Positions 17,266-28,216 of a stretch of 64,000 bases of DNA are shown here, piece after piece. The translations under genes were made by a program, and so were the position numbers. Source of the DNA: Curtobacterium herbarum (GTDB lineage Bacteria > Actinomycetota > Actinomycetes > Actinomycetales > Microbacteriaceae); the NCBI RefSeq assembly GCF_016907335.1, contig NZ_JAFBBT010000001.1, forward strand, positions 3,162,001 through 3,226,000, given 5' to 3'. The notes below the pieces were generated by a model that saw only the letters and a list, made by a program, of their open reading frames with translations, made no database searches and was not told the origin of the DNA. Each line of letters opens with the position of its first letter. The stretch's first letter is position 1.

Positions 17266-18315
17266 ATGAGGTCGATCTGGAAGGGCTCCATCGCGTTCGG
17301 GCTCGTCAACGTGCCCATCAAGGTCTACGCGGCGACCGAGACGCACGACGTCTCCCTGCACCAGATCCACGACGAGGACAAGGCCCGCATCCGCTACAAG
17401 CGGGTCTGCGAGCTCGGGCACGAGGTCGAGTACGGCGACATCCAGCGCGCGTACGACGACGGTGAGAAGACGGTCGTCCTGACGCCCGACGACTTCAAGC
17501 AGCTGCCGCAGGAGCAGTCGCACGAGATCGAGGTCCTGGAGTTCGTCCCCGTCGACCAGGTCGACCCGATGATGTTCGAGAAGACGTACTACCTGGAGCC
17601 GGACTCCCGCTCCCCGAAGGCGTACGTGCTGCTCCGGAGGACGCTCGAGCAGACCGACCGGCTGGCGATCGTGCAGTTCACCCTGCGGCAGAAGACCCGG
17701 CTCGGGGTGCTCCGCGTGCACGACGATGTGCTGCTGCTGCAGGGGCTGCTGTGGGGTGACGAGGTCCGGCCCGCCGACTTCGCGGCGCTGGACACGTCCG
17801 TGAAGGTCAGCGCGAACGAACTGAAGATGTCGTCCTCGCTGGTCGAGAGCATGTCCACCGACTTCGACCCGGACCGCTACACGGACGAGTACCAGGAGGA
17901 GCTGCAGCAGCTCATCGACGCCAAGCTCGAGGCGGGCGACGACGTCGACACCGCCGAGACGTTCGGCGAGCAGGCATCGTCGGACGACGACGATGCGGGC
18001 GGCGACGTCATCGACCTGATGGCCGCCCTGCGCGCGTCGGTCGACAAGAACCGTGGCGGTGGGTCCCGGTCGGGAGGCTCGGGGTCGCGTTCCTCGGGAA
18101 GCTCGCGATCGCGCGCGGCCGGCTCCCATGAGGACTCGGACGGCTCGGGCGATGACGCGGATGGTTCCGGCGACCGGAACCCGGCAGCGAAGCGGACTGC
18201 GGCAGCGAAGGCGCCCGCGAAGAAGGCACCGGCGAAGAAGGAACCCGCGAAGAAGGAACCCGCGGCGAAGGAGCCGGCGGCGAAGCGCGCTCCCGCTAAG
18301 AAGAAGGCGAGCTGA
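17266..18315 (+). CDS. ku: Ku DNA-end-binding protein
   Basis: ATG 17266 (MRSIWKGSIAFGLVNVPIKVY) is the canonical bacterial Ku N-terminus. The Ku core extends to about residue 255, with YKRVCELGHEVEYGDI and KTYYLEPD. It forms the homodimeric ring that threads onto broken DNA ends and recruits LigD. After the core is a Gly/Ser/Asp-rich linker and a 60-residue tail of AKK-x-PAKK repeats (residues about 290-349), the lysine-rich extension known from actinobacterial Ku that adds DNA binding. Total length is 349. Its promoter lies in the 95-base gap shared with the divergent membrane protein gene. Confidence 0.95.
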   Translation: MRSIWKGSIAFGLVNVPIKVYAATETHDVSLHQIHDEDKARIRYKRVCELGHEVEYGDIQRAYDDGEKTVVLTPDDFKQLPQEQSHEIEVLEFVPVDQVDPMMFEKTYYLEPDSRSPKAYVLLRRTLEQTDRLAIVQFTLRQKTRLGVLRVHDDVLLLQGLLWGDEVRPADFAALDTSVKVSANELKMSSSLVESMSTDFDPDRYTDEYQEELQQLIDAKLEAGDDVDTAETFGEQASSDDDDAGGDVIDLMAALRASVDKNRGGGSRSGGSGSRSSGSSRSRAAGSHEDSDGSGDDADGSGDRNPAAKRTAAAKAPAKKAPAKKEPAKKEPAAKEPAAKRAPAKKKAS

Positions 18316-18395
18316 CGGCCTCCCGTCCCGGTTGCCGTTGCGCTCGCAGTCCGGTCGTCATGCGCGTGTAACACGTGGAGCGCGACACTTGTCGG

Positions 18396-19010
18396 ATGAC
18401 TCCACAAGAGCCGTTCAGCTTGCAATCGTCACCCGAGATCGCCGGCCCACCCGTGACCGTGTCCATCACCCGCCTGGTCGAACCCGAACGGATCCCCGAG
18501 GTCACCCGCTGGGTGCAGTCCGGCGTGAACCTCGCCAACCGCTACCCCGGGTTCCTCGGATCCGGGTGGGTCCGCTCCACCGCGCGGTCTCGCGAGTGGC
18601 ACATGCTCTACCGTTTCGCCGACCACGACTCCCTGTCCACGTGGGAGAACTCTGACGACCGGCTGCGGTGGCTCGACCTGGGACGGGACATGGTCGTGGA
18701 GTCCCGCGTCGAGAAGCGGACCGGCATCGAGGGGTGGTTCGACGTCCCGCAGGACGCCCCGGCCTCGAGCGCCCCGCCGCGGTGGAAGCAGGCGGTGAGC
18801 ATCTGGCTCGGGTTCTTCCCCGTCAACCTGGTCTTCACGGTCCTGGTCGGCTGGCTGCTGCCGTCCTTCGCGCACCTGGCGGCGCTGCCCCGGGTGCTCG
18901 TCACGACGCTGGTGCTCACGCCGATCATGACGTTCTGGGTGCTGCCGTTCGTGACGACGCTGATCCGCCCCTGGTTGCTGGCCCCGCCCCGCCGCCCCCG
19001 CCGCCCCTGA
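18396..19010 (+). CDS. Membrane protein with antibiotic-biosynthesis-monooxygenase-type (ABM) domain
   Basis: I take ATG 18396; a GTG at 18375 in frame is the alternative. The first 110 residues form an ABM/dimeric alpha-beta-barrel-like domain (VTVSITRLVEPERIPEVTRW, GSGWVRS, WHMLYRFADHDSLSTWENS). Two membrane helices follow near residues 130-155 and 162-185 (LVTTLVLTPIMTFWVLPFV), then a basic Arg/Pro tail. This ABM-plus-two-helix layout is common in actinobacteria; function is unknown. The stop at 19010 abuts a 72-nt palindromic element. Confidence 0.8.
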   Translation: MTPQEPFSLQSSPEIAGPPVTVSITRLVEPERIPEVTRWVQSGVNLANRYPGFLGSGWVRSTARSREWHMLYRFADHDSLSTWENSDDRLRWLDLGRDMVVESRVEKRTGIEGWFDVPQDAPASSAPPRWKQAVSIWLGFFPVNLVFTVLVGWLLPSFAHLAALPRVLVTTLVLTPIMTFWVLPFVTTLIRPWLLAPPRRPRRP

Positions 19011-19011
19011 T

Positions 19012-19083
19012 CGCAAAACGCAACGTCGGCGGCTGCCCGCAACGGGATACCGCTGCGAGGAGGCGCCGACGTTGCGTTTCGCG
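19012..19083. repeat. 72-nt palindromic element, copy A
   Basis: Outer arms 19016-19031 (AAACGCAACGTCGGCG) and 19064-19079 are perfectly complementary. The element starts one base after a stop codon and lies between convergent genes, so it can act as a terminator. It has the same length and outer sequence as copies at 20025 and 53326. Confidence 0.88.
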
Positions 19084-19107
19084 GGGTGCGTTTCGCGGGG
19101 TGGCGGG

Positions 19108-19926
19108 TCAGCTCGCCGTGCCGGAGGCGGCGGCGCGCGCAGCGAGCCCGGCGAACGTGGCGTCGTGGGTCTGCCGCAGGGCAGTCCAGCCCGCGGTGAC
19201 GTCGATCGACTCCTGGCCCGCGACCGGTGCGGCGAACCCGTGCTGCGCTCGGGGAACCGCGTCCCCGGGCAGCCGGAGCTCCTGCGTGAACGCGCCGGTG
19301 TCCGCCGCGAAGGTCAGGGTGTGCGCGGCGACGTTGCTGCCCCAGTCCGAGGACGGCCACGACATGAAGGCCACGTGGCGGGGCGGGGTGACCGCGTCAA
19401 TGGCTGTGGCGGAGACGTAGCAGCCGTGGTGGTCCTCTCCCGGCGAGAGGATCGTGTACGTGCCGTTGTCGCGGTAGACCAGCAGCGCCTCCGCGAACGG
19501 CTTCGGCCCGTACATGGCGGTGTAGCGCAGCGCGTGCACGAACACGGGCAGACCGAGGGGCACGGAGACGAGTGCGCTGCGCACCGGCCCGACGGTGGCC
19601 GGCGGCTCGGTGGGCGTCGCGAGCTCCGTGCCGGGCAGGCGGTGCGCGACGTACAGCAACTCGGTGTCGTCCGTGCCGGTGGCCCGACCCTCGTGGACGA
19701 CGTGCGGGTCCTCGACGAGCGCTCGACCGGGGCCGACGGTGTGCGTCGCCTCCGGGCTGGCGTGCGTCAGTTCCCCCCGGACGACGAGACCCGTCTGGCG
19801 GGCGTCGTGCCGGTGCCACCCGGTCGTGGACCCGGGCGGGAACACCGCGTGCCGGACCTCGTAGGTGCTGCCGTCGGGTCCGTCGACGGTGGCGAGCAGG
19901 GTGGTGGTGGGGGCGAGTCCGGTCAT
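19108..19926 (-). CDS. Cupin domain protein, function unknown
   Basis: ATG 19926 follows GAGAGG on the minus strand and gives 272 residues. Residues 10-100 form a cupin: FPPGSTTGWHRHDARQTGLV is the first cupin motif with the H-x-H metal ligands, and ALVEDPHVVHEG the second. The remaining 170 residues contain YTILSPGEDHHGCYVSA and WPSSDWGSN and do not match a family I recognise; they may be a second beta-rich domain. An enzyme or sensor of a small molecule is possible. Confidence 0.68.
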   Translation of the reverse strand: MTGLAPTTTLLATVDGPDGSTYEVRHAVFPPGSTTGWHRHDARQTGLVVRGELTHASPEATHTVGPGRALVEDPHVVHEGRATGTDDTELLYVAHRLPGTELATPTEPPATVGPVRSALVSVPLGLPVFVHALRYTAMYGPKPFAEALLVYRDNGTYTILSPGEDHHGCYVSATAIDAVTPPRHVAFMSWPSSDWGSNVAAHTLTFAADTGAFTQELRLPGDAVPRAQHGFAAPVAGQESIDVTAGWTALRQTHDATFAGLAARAAASGTAS

Positions 19927-20024
19927 CGTGGTCCTCTCGGTAACTGGGCTGTCGATCGATCGTGGTGCACCGTTCTGGGACGGTGGTCGACGTGGCACGA
20001 GGACTTGTTCAGGACCGGACACCT

Positions 20025-20096
20025 CGCAAGACGCAACGTCGCCGACGACACGCAACGCAGTACCGTCGCGCAGGAGCGCCGAGGTTGCGTTCTGCG
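20025..20096. repeat. 72-nt palindromic element, copy B
   Basis: It begins CGCAAGACGCAACGTCGCCG and ends CGCCGAGGTTGCGTTCTGCG, giving imperfect complementary ends. The centre is close to that of copy A (CGCAACGCAGTACCG against CGCAACGGGATACCG). It lies 5 bases after the 3' end of the ppx gene, upstream of the cupin gene. Confidence 0.85.
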
Positions 20097-20101
20097 AAGG
20101 G

Positions 20102-21037
20102 TCAGCCGAGGACCGACAGCTGGTCCAGCCGCTCGAGGATCACGCCCTCGCGGAGCGCCCACGGGCAGATCTCCAGCGCCGGCAGGTCGAAGATGTCCAG
20201 GCACGCCTCGGCGACGAGCGCCCCCGGCACGACCTGGTGCGCCCGGCTCGGCGAGACCCCCGGCAGCGTGCCGAGCTCGTCGACCGACATGGTCAGCAGC
20301 GACGGCAGCCGGTCGCGGAGCGCCACCCCGTCGAGCACCCGCGGCACGAGCGGCCCCGCGGCCGACGGCGCTGCGCCGCAGATCCGGGCGATGGAGCGGA
20401 ACGTCTTCGAGGTGGCGACGGCACGGTCCGGCGCTCCGGACCGCAGCAGCCGTCCGGCTTCGCGGGCGATCTCGACGCGGACCTCGTGCCGGACCCGGCG
20501 CAGCTCCTCGGGGCTGGGGGTGCCGGCGGCGAAGTACGTGCGGGCGAGTCGTGCGGCGCCGATCGGCATCGACCAGGCGACGTCGGGTGCTTCGTCCGCG
20601 CCGCCGGCGATCTCGAGCGAGCCGCCGCCGATGTCGAACACGGCCAGCCGTCCGGCGGACCAGCCGAACCAGCGGCGCACGGCCAGGAAGGTCAGCCGGG
20701 CCTCGTCCGACCCGGAGAGGACGGCGAGCTCGACCCCGGTCTGCTCCCGCACGTGCGCCAGGACCGCTTCGGAGTTCACGGCGTCACGGACGGCCGAGGT
20801 CGCGAACCCGAGCATGTCCTCGCAGCCGCGGTCCTCGGCGACGCGGACGGACTCCGCCACGAAGTCGGTCAGCGCGTCGATGCCGACCGGCGTCACCGCG
20901 CCCTGGTCGTCCAGGTGCTCGGCGAGCCGCAGCGGCCGCTTGAACGACGACGCGGGCAGCGGCGCCGCACCGCCGTGGGCGTCGACGACGAGCAGGTGAC
21001 CGGTGTTCGAACCGATGTCGAGGACTCCGACGCGCAT
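20102..21037 (-). CDS. ppx: Ppx/GppA family phosphatase
   Basis: The 311-residue protein starts at ATG 21037. It has the ASKHA-fold ATPase landmarks of exopolyphosphatase/guanosine pentaphosphatase: [13 protein letters not shown] at the N-terminus, TSAVRDAVN, and DIGGGSLEI near residue 140. It lacks the C-terminal HD-like domain of longer enzymes, matching the short actinobacterial Ppx form that releases phosphate from polyphosphate or cleaves pppGpp. TAGCGT on the minus strand (21049-21044) is 6 bases before the ATG, suggesting leaderless expression. Confidence 0.9.
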   Translation of the reverse strand: MRVGVLDIGSNTGHLLVVDAHGGAAPLPASSFKRPLRLAEHLDDQGAVTPVGIDALTDFVAESVRVAEDRGCEDMLGFATSAVRDAVNSEAVLAHVREQTGVELAVLSGSDEARLTFLAVRRWFGWSAGRLAVFDIGGGSLEIAGGADEAPDVAWSMPIGAARLARTYFAAGTPSPEELRRVRHEVRVEIAREAGRLLRSGAPDRAVATSKTFRSIARICGAAPSAAGPLVPRVLDGVALRDRLPSLLTMSVDELGTLPGVSPSRAHQVVPGALVAEACLDIFDLPALEICPWALREGVILERLDQLSVLG

Positions 21038-21071
21038 GCGCCCACGCTAGTGGTCGGGCGGGAGGCCCGGA

Positions 21072-21932
21072 TCACGTCCCGAGGAACGCCTCCAGCTGGG
21101 CGGTGGTCGGGTAGGACGCCTGTGCGCCGGCGCCGGTCGCCGCGTACGCGCCGACCCCGGCGGCGAAGCGCGCAGCCTCGACCAGCGAGTCCCCCGCGGC
21201 GAGCCGCAGTGCGACCGCCCCCATGAAGGCGTCCCCGCACCCCGTGGTGTCGACCGCGTCCACGGGCACGGCGGGGACCTCGACCGGCTGAGCGTCCCCG
21301 TCGTGCACGACCGAGCCGTCGCCGCCGCGGGTGACGATCGAGCGCTGTACCCCGTGGTCGCCGAGCGCGGCGGCCTCGTGCTCGTTGACGAGCAGGACGT
21401 CGGTCAGCTCGAGGAGCTCCGGCGGGACGGCGCCGAACGGGGACAGGTTCGTCAGCACGGTCACCCCGGCGGCGTGTGCGGCCCGGGCGGCGGCGAGCAC
21501 CGCGTCCATCGGGACCTCGAGGCAGAGTCCGAGGACGGCGGCGTCGTGGAAGACGTCGGCGGGCAGGTCCGCGGGTGAGAACGTGGCGTTGGCGCCGCCG
21601 GAGATGACGATGGTGTTCTCGCCGCGGCCGTCGACGGTGATGACGGCGGTGCCGGTGGCGGTGTCGGGCCGGACGACGACGTGGGTGGTGTCCGCACCGG
21701 AGGCCGCGACGGAGTCGCGGAGCAGCGTGCCGTTGCCGTCGTCGCCGACCGCACCGACCATGCGGACGGTGCCCCCGAGCCTCCCGGCCGCGACGGCCTG
21801 GTTGGCGGACTTGCCGCCGGGCAGGGTGGCCAGGTCGGACCCGTGCAGGGTCTCGCCCGGCTGCGGGAAGCGCTCGGTGCGGACGACGAGGTCCGCGTTC
21901 AGCGACCCGACGATCACGATCGTGTCGGTCAT
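21072..21932 (-). CDS. rbsK: Ribokinase (PfkB family)
   Basis: The 286-residue kinase starts at ATG 21932, overlapping the MFS stop as ATGA. PfkB signatures are GSLNADLVVRTERFPQPGET, GGKSANQAVAAGRLGG (sugar site) and DTTGCGDAF with the catalytic Asp and anion hole. Ribokinases phosphorylate ribose to ribose-5-phosphate. As the last gene of the nucleoside operon it would use the ribose released by the hydrolase. A related sugar or nucleoside kinase role is the alternative. Confidence 0.92.
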   Translation of the reverse strand: MTDTIVIVGSLNADLVVRTERFPQPGETLHGSDLATLPGGKSANQAVAAGRLGGTVRMVGAVGDDGNGTLLRDSVAASGADTTHVVVRPDTATGTAVITVDGRGENTIVISGGANATFSPADLPADVFHDAAVLGLCLEVPMDAVLAAARAAHAAGVTVLTNLSPFGAVPPELLELTDVLLVNEHEAAALGDHGVQRSIVTRGGDGSVVHDGDAQPVEVPAVPVDAVDTTGCGDAFMGAVALRLAAGDSLVEAARFAAGVGAYAATGAGAQASYPTTAQLEAFLGT

Positions 21933-23413
21933 CGGACGGTCTCCTTCTGCGGGTCGGCGGTACCGGGCTGCGCGGAACCGGGGTGGGCGGTACCGGTCTC
22001 GGCGGACTCCGGTCGGGGGATGAGGAACGAGGTCGCCAGGGCGGCGGTCGTGATCGCGGCACCGAGCAGCATGCCACCGGAGTACCCGGCGGTGCCCGAG
22101 GAACCGCCGACCCCGAGCGCGATCTGCAGTGCCGGCAGCACGGCGAAGCTGACACCGGCGCCGAGGTTGAACGCGCCGGCGTTGAGCCCGGGCAGGAAGC
22201 CGGGGTTCGAGTCCGGGGACAGCACGATGCCCAGGCCGTTGAGGATGATGTTCGCGATGCCGGCGTAGGTGATGCCGATCAGCACGGTGGCGGTGACGAG
22301 CACCGGCAGCGAGTGCACCCCGACGACCGCCATCAGGACGGTGGCGACGATGCTGCCGACGAGACCGACGCGCAGGACGGCCCGGTAGCCGAGCGTCGGG
22401 GCGAGCCGGCCGGCGAAGGGCCCGACGACCCAGCCGACCAGTGCGTACGGCGTGAGGAACACGAGGGAGGCGAGGTCGGCCTCCATCCCGAAGCCCGCGT
22501 CGCCGTTCTGCGCGAGCGAGGTGACCAGTCCGTTGACGACGGCGAACACCCCGGTCATCGTGAGGAACGTGGTGGCGAGCAGCGCCCAGGTGGCCCGGCG
22601 CCGGAGGAACCGGGTCTCGACGAGCGGCTCACGGACGCGGGACTCGACGGCCCAGAACACGGCGAACGCGACGAGTGCGACGACGACCCCACCGACCACG
22701 AGCACGGGGTCCGCGTCGCCGAGCTTGCCGGCCTCGTTGAAGGCGGTGAGCAGCGCGCCGACCGAGACCACGAGCGGCACGACGCCGACCCAGTCCATCC
22801 GGGTGCCGGAGGACGGGCGGGACTCGACGCCCCACTTCGCGACGAGCGCGAGGGCGATGACCGTGACGACGGCGATCACCCAGAAGATGCCGCGGAAGCC
22901 GAAGTGCGTCGCGATCCACCCGCCGGCGAGGGCGTCGATGCCGGCGATGCCGCCGTTCACCGCGGTGAGCAGCCCGAGGGCGGCGCCGTAGCGCTTCGGG
23001 TCGCGGATCTCGTTGCGCAGGACGAGCAGGCTGATCGGGACGACCGGGCCGGTGACGCCCTGGATGATCCGACCGGTGAACAGCATCGGGACGTTCACCG
23101 CGAGGGCGGCGACGACGCTGCCGACGAACATCACGGCGAGCATGGCGACGAGCACCCGCTTGCGGCCGACGATGTCCGACAGCCGGGGCAGGAACAGCGA
23201 GAACAGCGCGGCGAGGGTGAAGTACAGCGTCTGGGACAGGCCGATCGTGGCGTCGTCCGTCTTGAGTTCGCGCGCCATCGTGACGAGGGCGGGGCTGAGC
23301 ATGCTGGCGTTCAGCTGGAACGCGATGCACGCGGCCAGCAGCGCCGCGGTGAGCGCGGCGATCGACTTCGCCGGCATCGAGCCGGTCGGCGTCGACGTCG
23401 AGGGGGTGGGCAT
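21929..23413 (-). CDS. MFS transporter, probable nucleoside/ribose-related importer
   Basis: ATG 23413 lies about 10 bases after GGAGG and 5 bases past the hydrolase stop. The 494-residue protein has about 14 hydrophobic segments, with the MFS loop motif FLPRLSDIVGRKRVLV between helices 2 and 3. The family also includes drug exporters, but the position between a nucleoside hydrolase and a ribokinase argues for uptake of nucleosides or ribose (inference). The C-terminal tail is polar and repetitive (AETGTAHPGSAQPGTADP). Its stop overlaps the rbsK start. Confidence 0.85.
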   Translation of the reverse strand: MPTPSTSTPTGSMPAKSIAALTAALLAACIAFQLNASMLSPALVTMARELKTDDATIGLSQTLYFTLAALFSLFLPRLSDIVGRKRVLVAMLAVMFVGSVVAALAVNVPMLFTGRIIQGVTGPVVPISLLVLRNEIRDPKRYGAALGLLTAVNGGIAGIDALAGGWIATHFGFRGIFWVIAVVTVIALALVAKWGVESRPSSGTRMDWVGVVPLVVSVGALLTAFNEAGKLGDADPVLVVGGVVVALVAFAVFWAVESRVREPLVETRFLRRRATWALLATTFLTMTGVFAVVNGLVTSLAQNGDAGFGMEADLASLVFLTPYALVGWVVGPFAGRLAPTLGYRAVLRVGLVGSIVATVLMAVVGVHSLPVLVTATVLIGITYAGIANIILNGLGIVLSPDSNPGFLPGLNAGAFNLGAGVSFAVLPALQIALGVGGSSGTAGYSGGMLLGAAITTAALATSFLIPRPESAETGTAHPGSAQPGTADPQKETVR

Positions 23414-23418
23414 CGTGC

Positions 23419-24510
23419 TCAGGCCTCCGTCGCGGCGGTCGGCTGCGTGGTCAGGCCGGCGTCGATGCCGTCGGCGGCGGCGCGGGGCGTCCAGCCGGTG
23501 TCGGGCGTCTCGCCGATGCGCTCGAGGGCGTCGACGACCAGGTCCCAGAACCGGCCGTGGTCGAGCTCCAGCGCGGCGCTCGTGCGGCAGTCCGCCGGCG
23601 CCGGGGAGCGGAAGTCCGCGACCGTCATGCCGAGGGTCAGCGTGCCCTGGGTCTCGACGCGGATCGGGACCTTCACGGCGCGGACGATCGTCGGGTCGAT
23701 GACGTACGCCACGGCGCAGGGGTCGTGCACGGGCGGGGCGTCGAAGCCCTGCACGTCCTGGTACGCCGTACCGAAGAAGTCGAGGAGCTCCCCCACGAAG
23801 GCGGCCGGTCCGGTGCCGACGGCGGCGATGCGGGCGGCGACCTCGGGGGTGGCGAGCGCCTGGTGGGTGAGGTCGAGCCCGACCATGACGACGTCCCAGC
23901 CGGCGTCGAACACGATCGACGCGGCCTCGGGGTCGATGACGATGTTGAACTCGGCGACCGGGCTCCAGTTGCCGACGTGGACGCCGCCGCCCATCAGCAC
24001 GACCTGCTTGACGCGCTCGACGATGCGGGGCTCCTTGCGGACGGCGAGCGCGATGTTCGTCAGGCCGGCGGTCGGCACGATGGTGACGGTGCCGGGCTCG
24101 TGGGCCATCACGGTGTCGATGATCAGGTCGACCGCGTGTCGCTCGTCGAGGGCGAACGACGGCTCGGGCAGCACGGGCCCGTCCAGGCCGCTCTCGCCGT
24201 GGATCTCGGGGGCGACCTCGACCTGGCGGAGCAGCGGCCGTGCGGCACCGGCGGCGAAGGGCACGCCGGTGATCCCCGCGATCCGGGCGACGGCGAGCGC
24301 GTTCCGGGTGACCTTCGGGAGGGTCTGGTTGCCGACGACGGTGGTGACGGCGAGGAGCTCGATGTCCGGGTTGCCGTGGGCGAGCAGCATCGCGACGGCG
24401 TCGTCGTGGCCGGGGTCGCAGTCCAGGATGATCTTGGCGGGGGTGCGCGGGGCGTCGGGCGCTGAGGTGCGCGGGGCGTCGGACACGGAGGTGCGCGGGG
24501 CGTCGGACAC
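23419..24510 (-). CDS. Inosine-uridine preferring nucleoside hydrolase
   Basis: The family Asp cluster KIILDCDPGHDDAVAMLLAH binds Ca2+ and ribose. Further landmarks are TNIALAVRKEP, LMGGGVHVGNWSP, EFNIVIDPEAA and HDPCAVAYVI. The enzyme cleaves nucleosides to base plus ribose. I place the start at GTG 24510 because GTGGAG lies 8 bases upstream; an in-frame ATG at 24588 would add 26 residues but sits next to the operator. The N-terminus contains repeated SDAPRTS units from 24-bp tandem repeats. First gene of the operon with the MFS transporter and rbsK, facing its LacI regulator. Confidence 0.88.
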   Translation of the reverse strand: MSDAPRTSVSDAPRTSAPDAPRTPAKIILDCDPGHDDAVAMLLAHGNPDIELLAVTTVVGNQTLPKVTRNALAVARIAGITGVPFAAGAARPLLRQVEVAPEIHGESGLDGPVLPEPSFALDERHAVDLIIDTVMAHEPGTVTIVPTAGLTNIALAVRKEPRIVERVKQVVLMGGGVHVGNWSPVAEFNIVIDPEAASIVFDAGWDVVMVGLDLTHQALATPEVAARIAAVGTGPAAFVGELLDFFGTAYQDVQGFDAPPVHDPCAVAYVIDPTIVRAVKVPIRVETQGTLTLGMTVADFRSPAPADCRTSAALELDHGRFWDLVVDALERIGETPDTGWTPRAAADGIDAGLTTQPTAATEA

Positions 24511-24513
24511 TGG
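24442..24513. repeat. Three 24-bp tandem repeats in the nucleoside hydrolase start region
   Basis: Units start at 24442, 24466 and 24490, each beginning GGTGCGCGGGGCGTCGG on the plus strand. They encode SDAPRT(S/P)-type repeats and two GTG codons that could each start translation. Confidence 0.8.
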
Positions 24514-24598
24514 GGTGCTCCACTTCGTCGGGGAGCCGGGTGCCCGGGGTGCGGGCGGCCGGCAGGAGGTCGGTACCTGACGCGCCATGCACGCCGCG

Positions 24599-24640
24599 TC
24601 AAGCGTTTGACATCACACAGCATCAAGCGCTTGACGTCAA
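24599..24640. promoter_or_regulatory. Tandem LacI-type operators
   Basis: TCAAGCGCTTGA (24623-24634) is a perfect 12-bp palindrome, and TCAAGCGTTTGA (24599-24610) is a one-mismatch copy 24 bases upstream. A further palindrome TTGACGTCAA spans 24631-24640. The CG-centred form is typical of LacI-family sites. They lie between the divergent nucleoside operon and its regulator and could control both. Confidence 0.8.
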
Positions 24641-24683
24641 GTCGTGCGGATTCCGCATGCACGGCCGTCGCTAGCATCGACCC

Positions 24684-25694
24684 GTGCCCACGACCCCGCG
24701 CAGTCGCCCCGCTCCGTCCGGCCGGGTGACCGCCGCGATGGTCGCCGAACGCGCCGGCACGAGCATCGCCACGGTCTCCCTCGTCGTGAACGGCAAGGAC
24801 CGCGGACGCGTCTCGACGCCGATCGCCGACCGGGTCCGCGACGCCGTCGAGCAGCTCGGCTACGTCGTCGACCACGCGGCGAGCTCCCTGGCGCGGGGCA
24901 GCGGCGACCTGGTGGTGCTCATCGCGCCCGACCTGTCGAACCCGTTCTTCGCCGAGGTCATCCGCGGCGTCCGCGACACCATCGGCGACCGTTTCCAGCT
25001 CGTGCTGTCCGTCACCGAGCGCGGCGAGCAGCCGGTGGACGCCGACGTCCGCCGCTTCGAGCGGCTCCGGCCGGCGGGGATCCTGGTCGACGCCCCGGCC
25101 GAGCACGCGTCGATGGCCGCGAGCGTCCCCGTCGTCCTGCTCGACGCCCCGGGCGGCCCGGGAGCGGTCAACTACGACCTGACGGCCGGGGTGGAGGCGC
25201 TGGTCGCCCACCTCGCGGCCGCCGGACACCGTCGGGTCGCCTACCTCGACGGGACCTCACGCGCGACGACGTTCGCGGTCCGTCGGGCGCTGTTCGGGCA
25301 GGCCTGCGTGTCGGCCGGCATCTCCGTGTCCCAGCTCGAGGCACAGGCCGACCTGACGATCGACGCGGCGGCGAGCGCGGTCGGGCAGGTCGTCGACGCG
25401 TGGCTCGCCGACGGGGTCACCGCCGTCGTCGCGGCCGCGGACACCCTGGCCTACGGGGTGCTCCGGGTGGCCGCCGAGCGGGGCATCGCGGTGCCGGCCG
25501 CCCTGGCGGTCGCCGGGTTCGACGACCTGCCGTCGTCCTCGGTCACCGCGCCGAGCCTGACGAGCGTCGCCCTGCCCGGTGCCGAGCTCGGGCGGGCGGC
25601 GGCGCTCCGGCTCCTCGCGACGCTCGACGGTGTCGACGCGCCGGACCCGGCCCTGCCCACCCGCCTGGTCCCCCGTGCGAGCACGGGGGCCTGA
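24684..25694 (+). CDS. LacI family repressor of the nucleoside operon
   Basis: GTG 24684 is 6 bases after TAGCAT (24672-24677), suggesting a leaderless message. The 336 residues comprise the LacI helix-turn-helix (AERAGTSIATVSLVVNG), the hinge, and a periplasmic-binding-like effector domain (LIAPDLSNPFFAEVIRGV ... AVAGFDDLPSSSVTAPSLT). It is divergent from the hydrolase/MFS/rbsK operon across tandem operators, so it is very likely its repressor, with ribose or a nucleoside as inducer (inference). Confidence 0.9.
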   Translation: MPTTPRSRPAPSGRVTAAMVAERAGTSIATVSLVVNGKDRGRVSTPIADRVRDAVEQLGYVVDHAASSLARGSGDLVVLIAPDLSNPFFAEVIRGVRDTIGDRFQLVLSVTERGEQPVDADVRRFERLRPAGILVDAPAEHASMAASVPVVLLDAPGGPGAVNYDLTAGVEALVAHLAAAGHRRVAYLDGTSRATTFAVRRALFGQACVSAGISVSQLEAQADLTIDAAASAVGQVVDAWLADGVTAVVAAADTLAYGVLRVAAERGIAVPAALAVAGFDDLPSSSVTAPSLTSVALPGAELGRAAALRLLATLDGVDAPDPALPTRLVPRASTGA

Positions 25695-25722
25695 CCCAGT
25701 CCACACGACGACCGCAGCGGAC

Positions 25723-25770
25723 GACGGACGGGAGGCGCGGTGCCCGCTGGCACCGCGCCTCCCGTCCGTC
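25723..25770. terminator. Perfect 21-bp hairpin between convergent genes
   Basis: Bases 25723-25743 pair perfectly with 25750-25770 around a 6-base loop. It separates lacI (+) from the drug exporter (-). The stem again starts GACGGACGGGAGGC. Confidence 0.85.
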
Positions 25771-25782
25771 AGCCGGTCGCGA

Positions 25783-28148
<2,366 letters not shown>

Positions 28149-28158
28149 CGGGTGATAC

Positions 28159-28198
28159 TTGCACTCCTTCTGCGAGAGTGCAATTCACCGTTGGTGAA
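28159..28198. promoter_or_regulatory. Two adjacent inverted repeats, probable TetR operator region
   Basis: TTGCACTC (28159-28166) pairs with GAGTGCAA (28176-28183) over a 9-base spacer. Directly next is TTCACC-GTT-GGTGAA (28184-28198). Both lie within 50 bases of the TetR start, where an operator for autoregulation is expected. Confidence 0.72.
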
Positions 28199-28216
28199 CT
28201 CCCAGCGATGTCTGGG

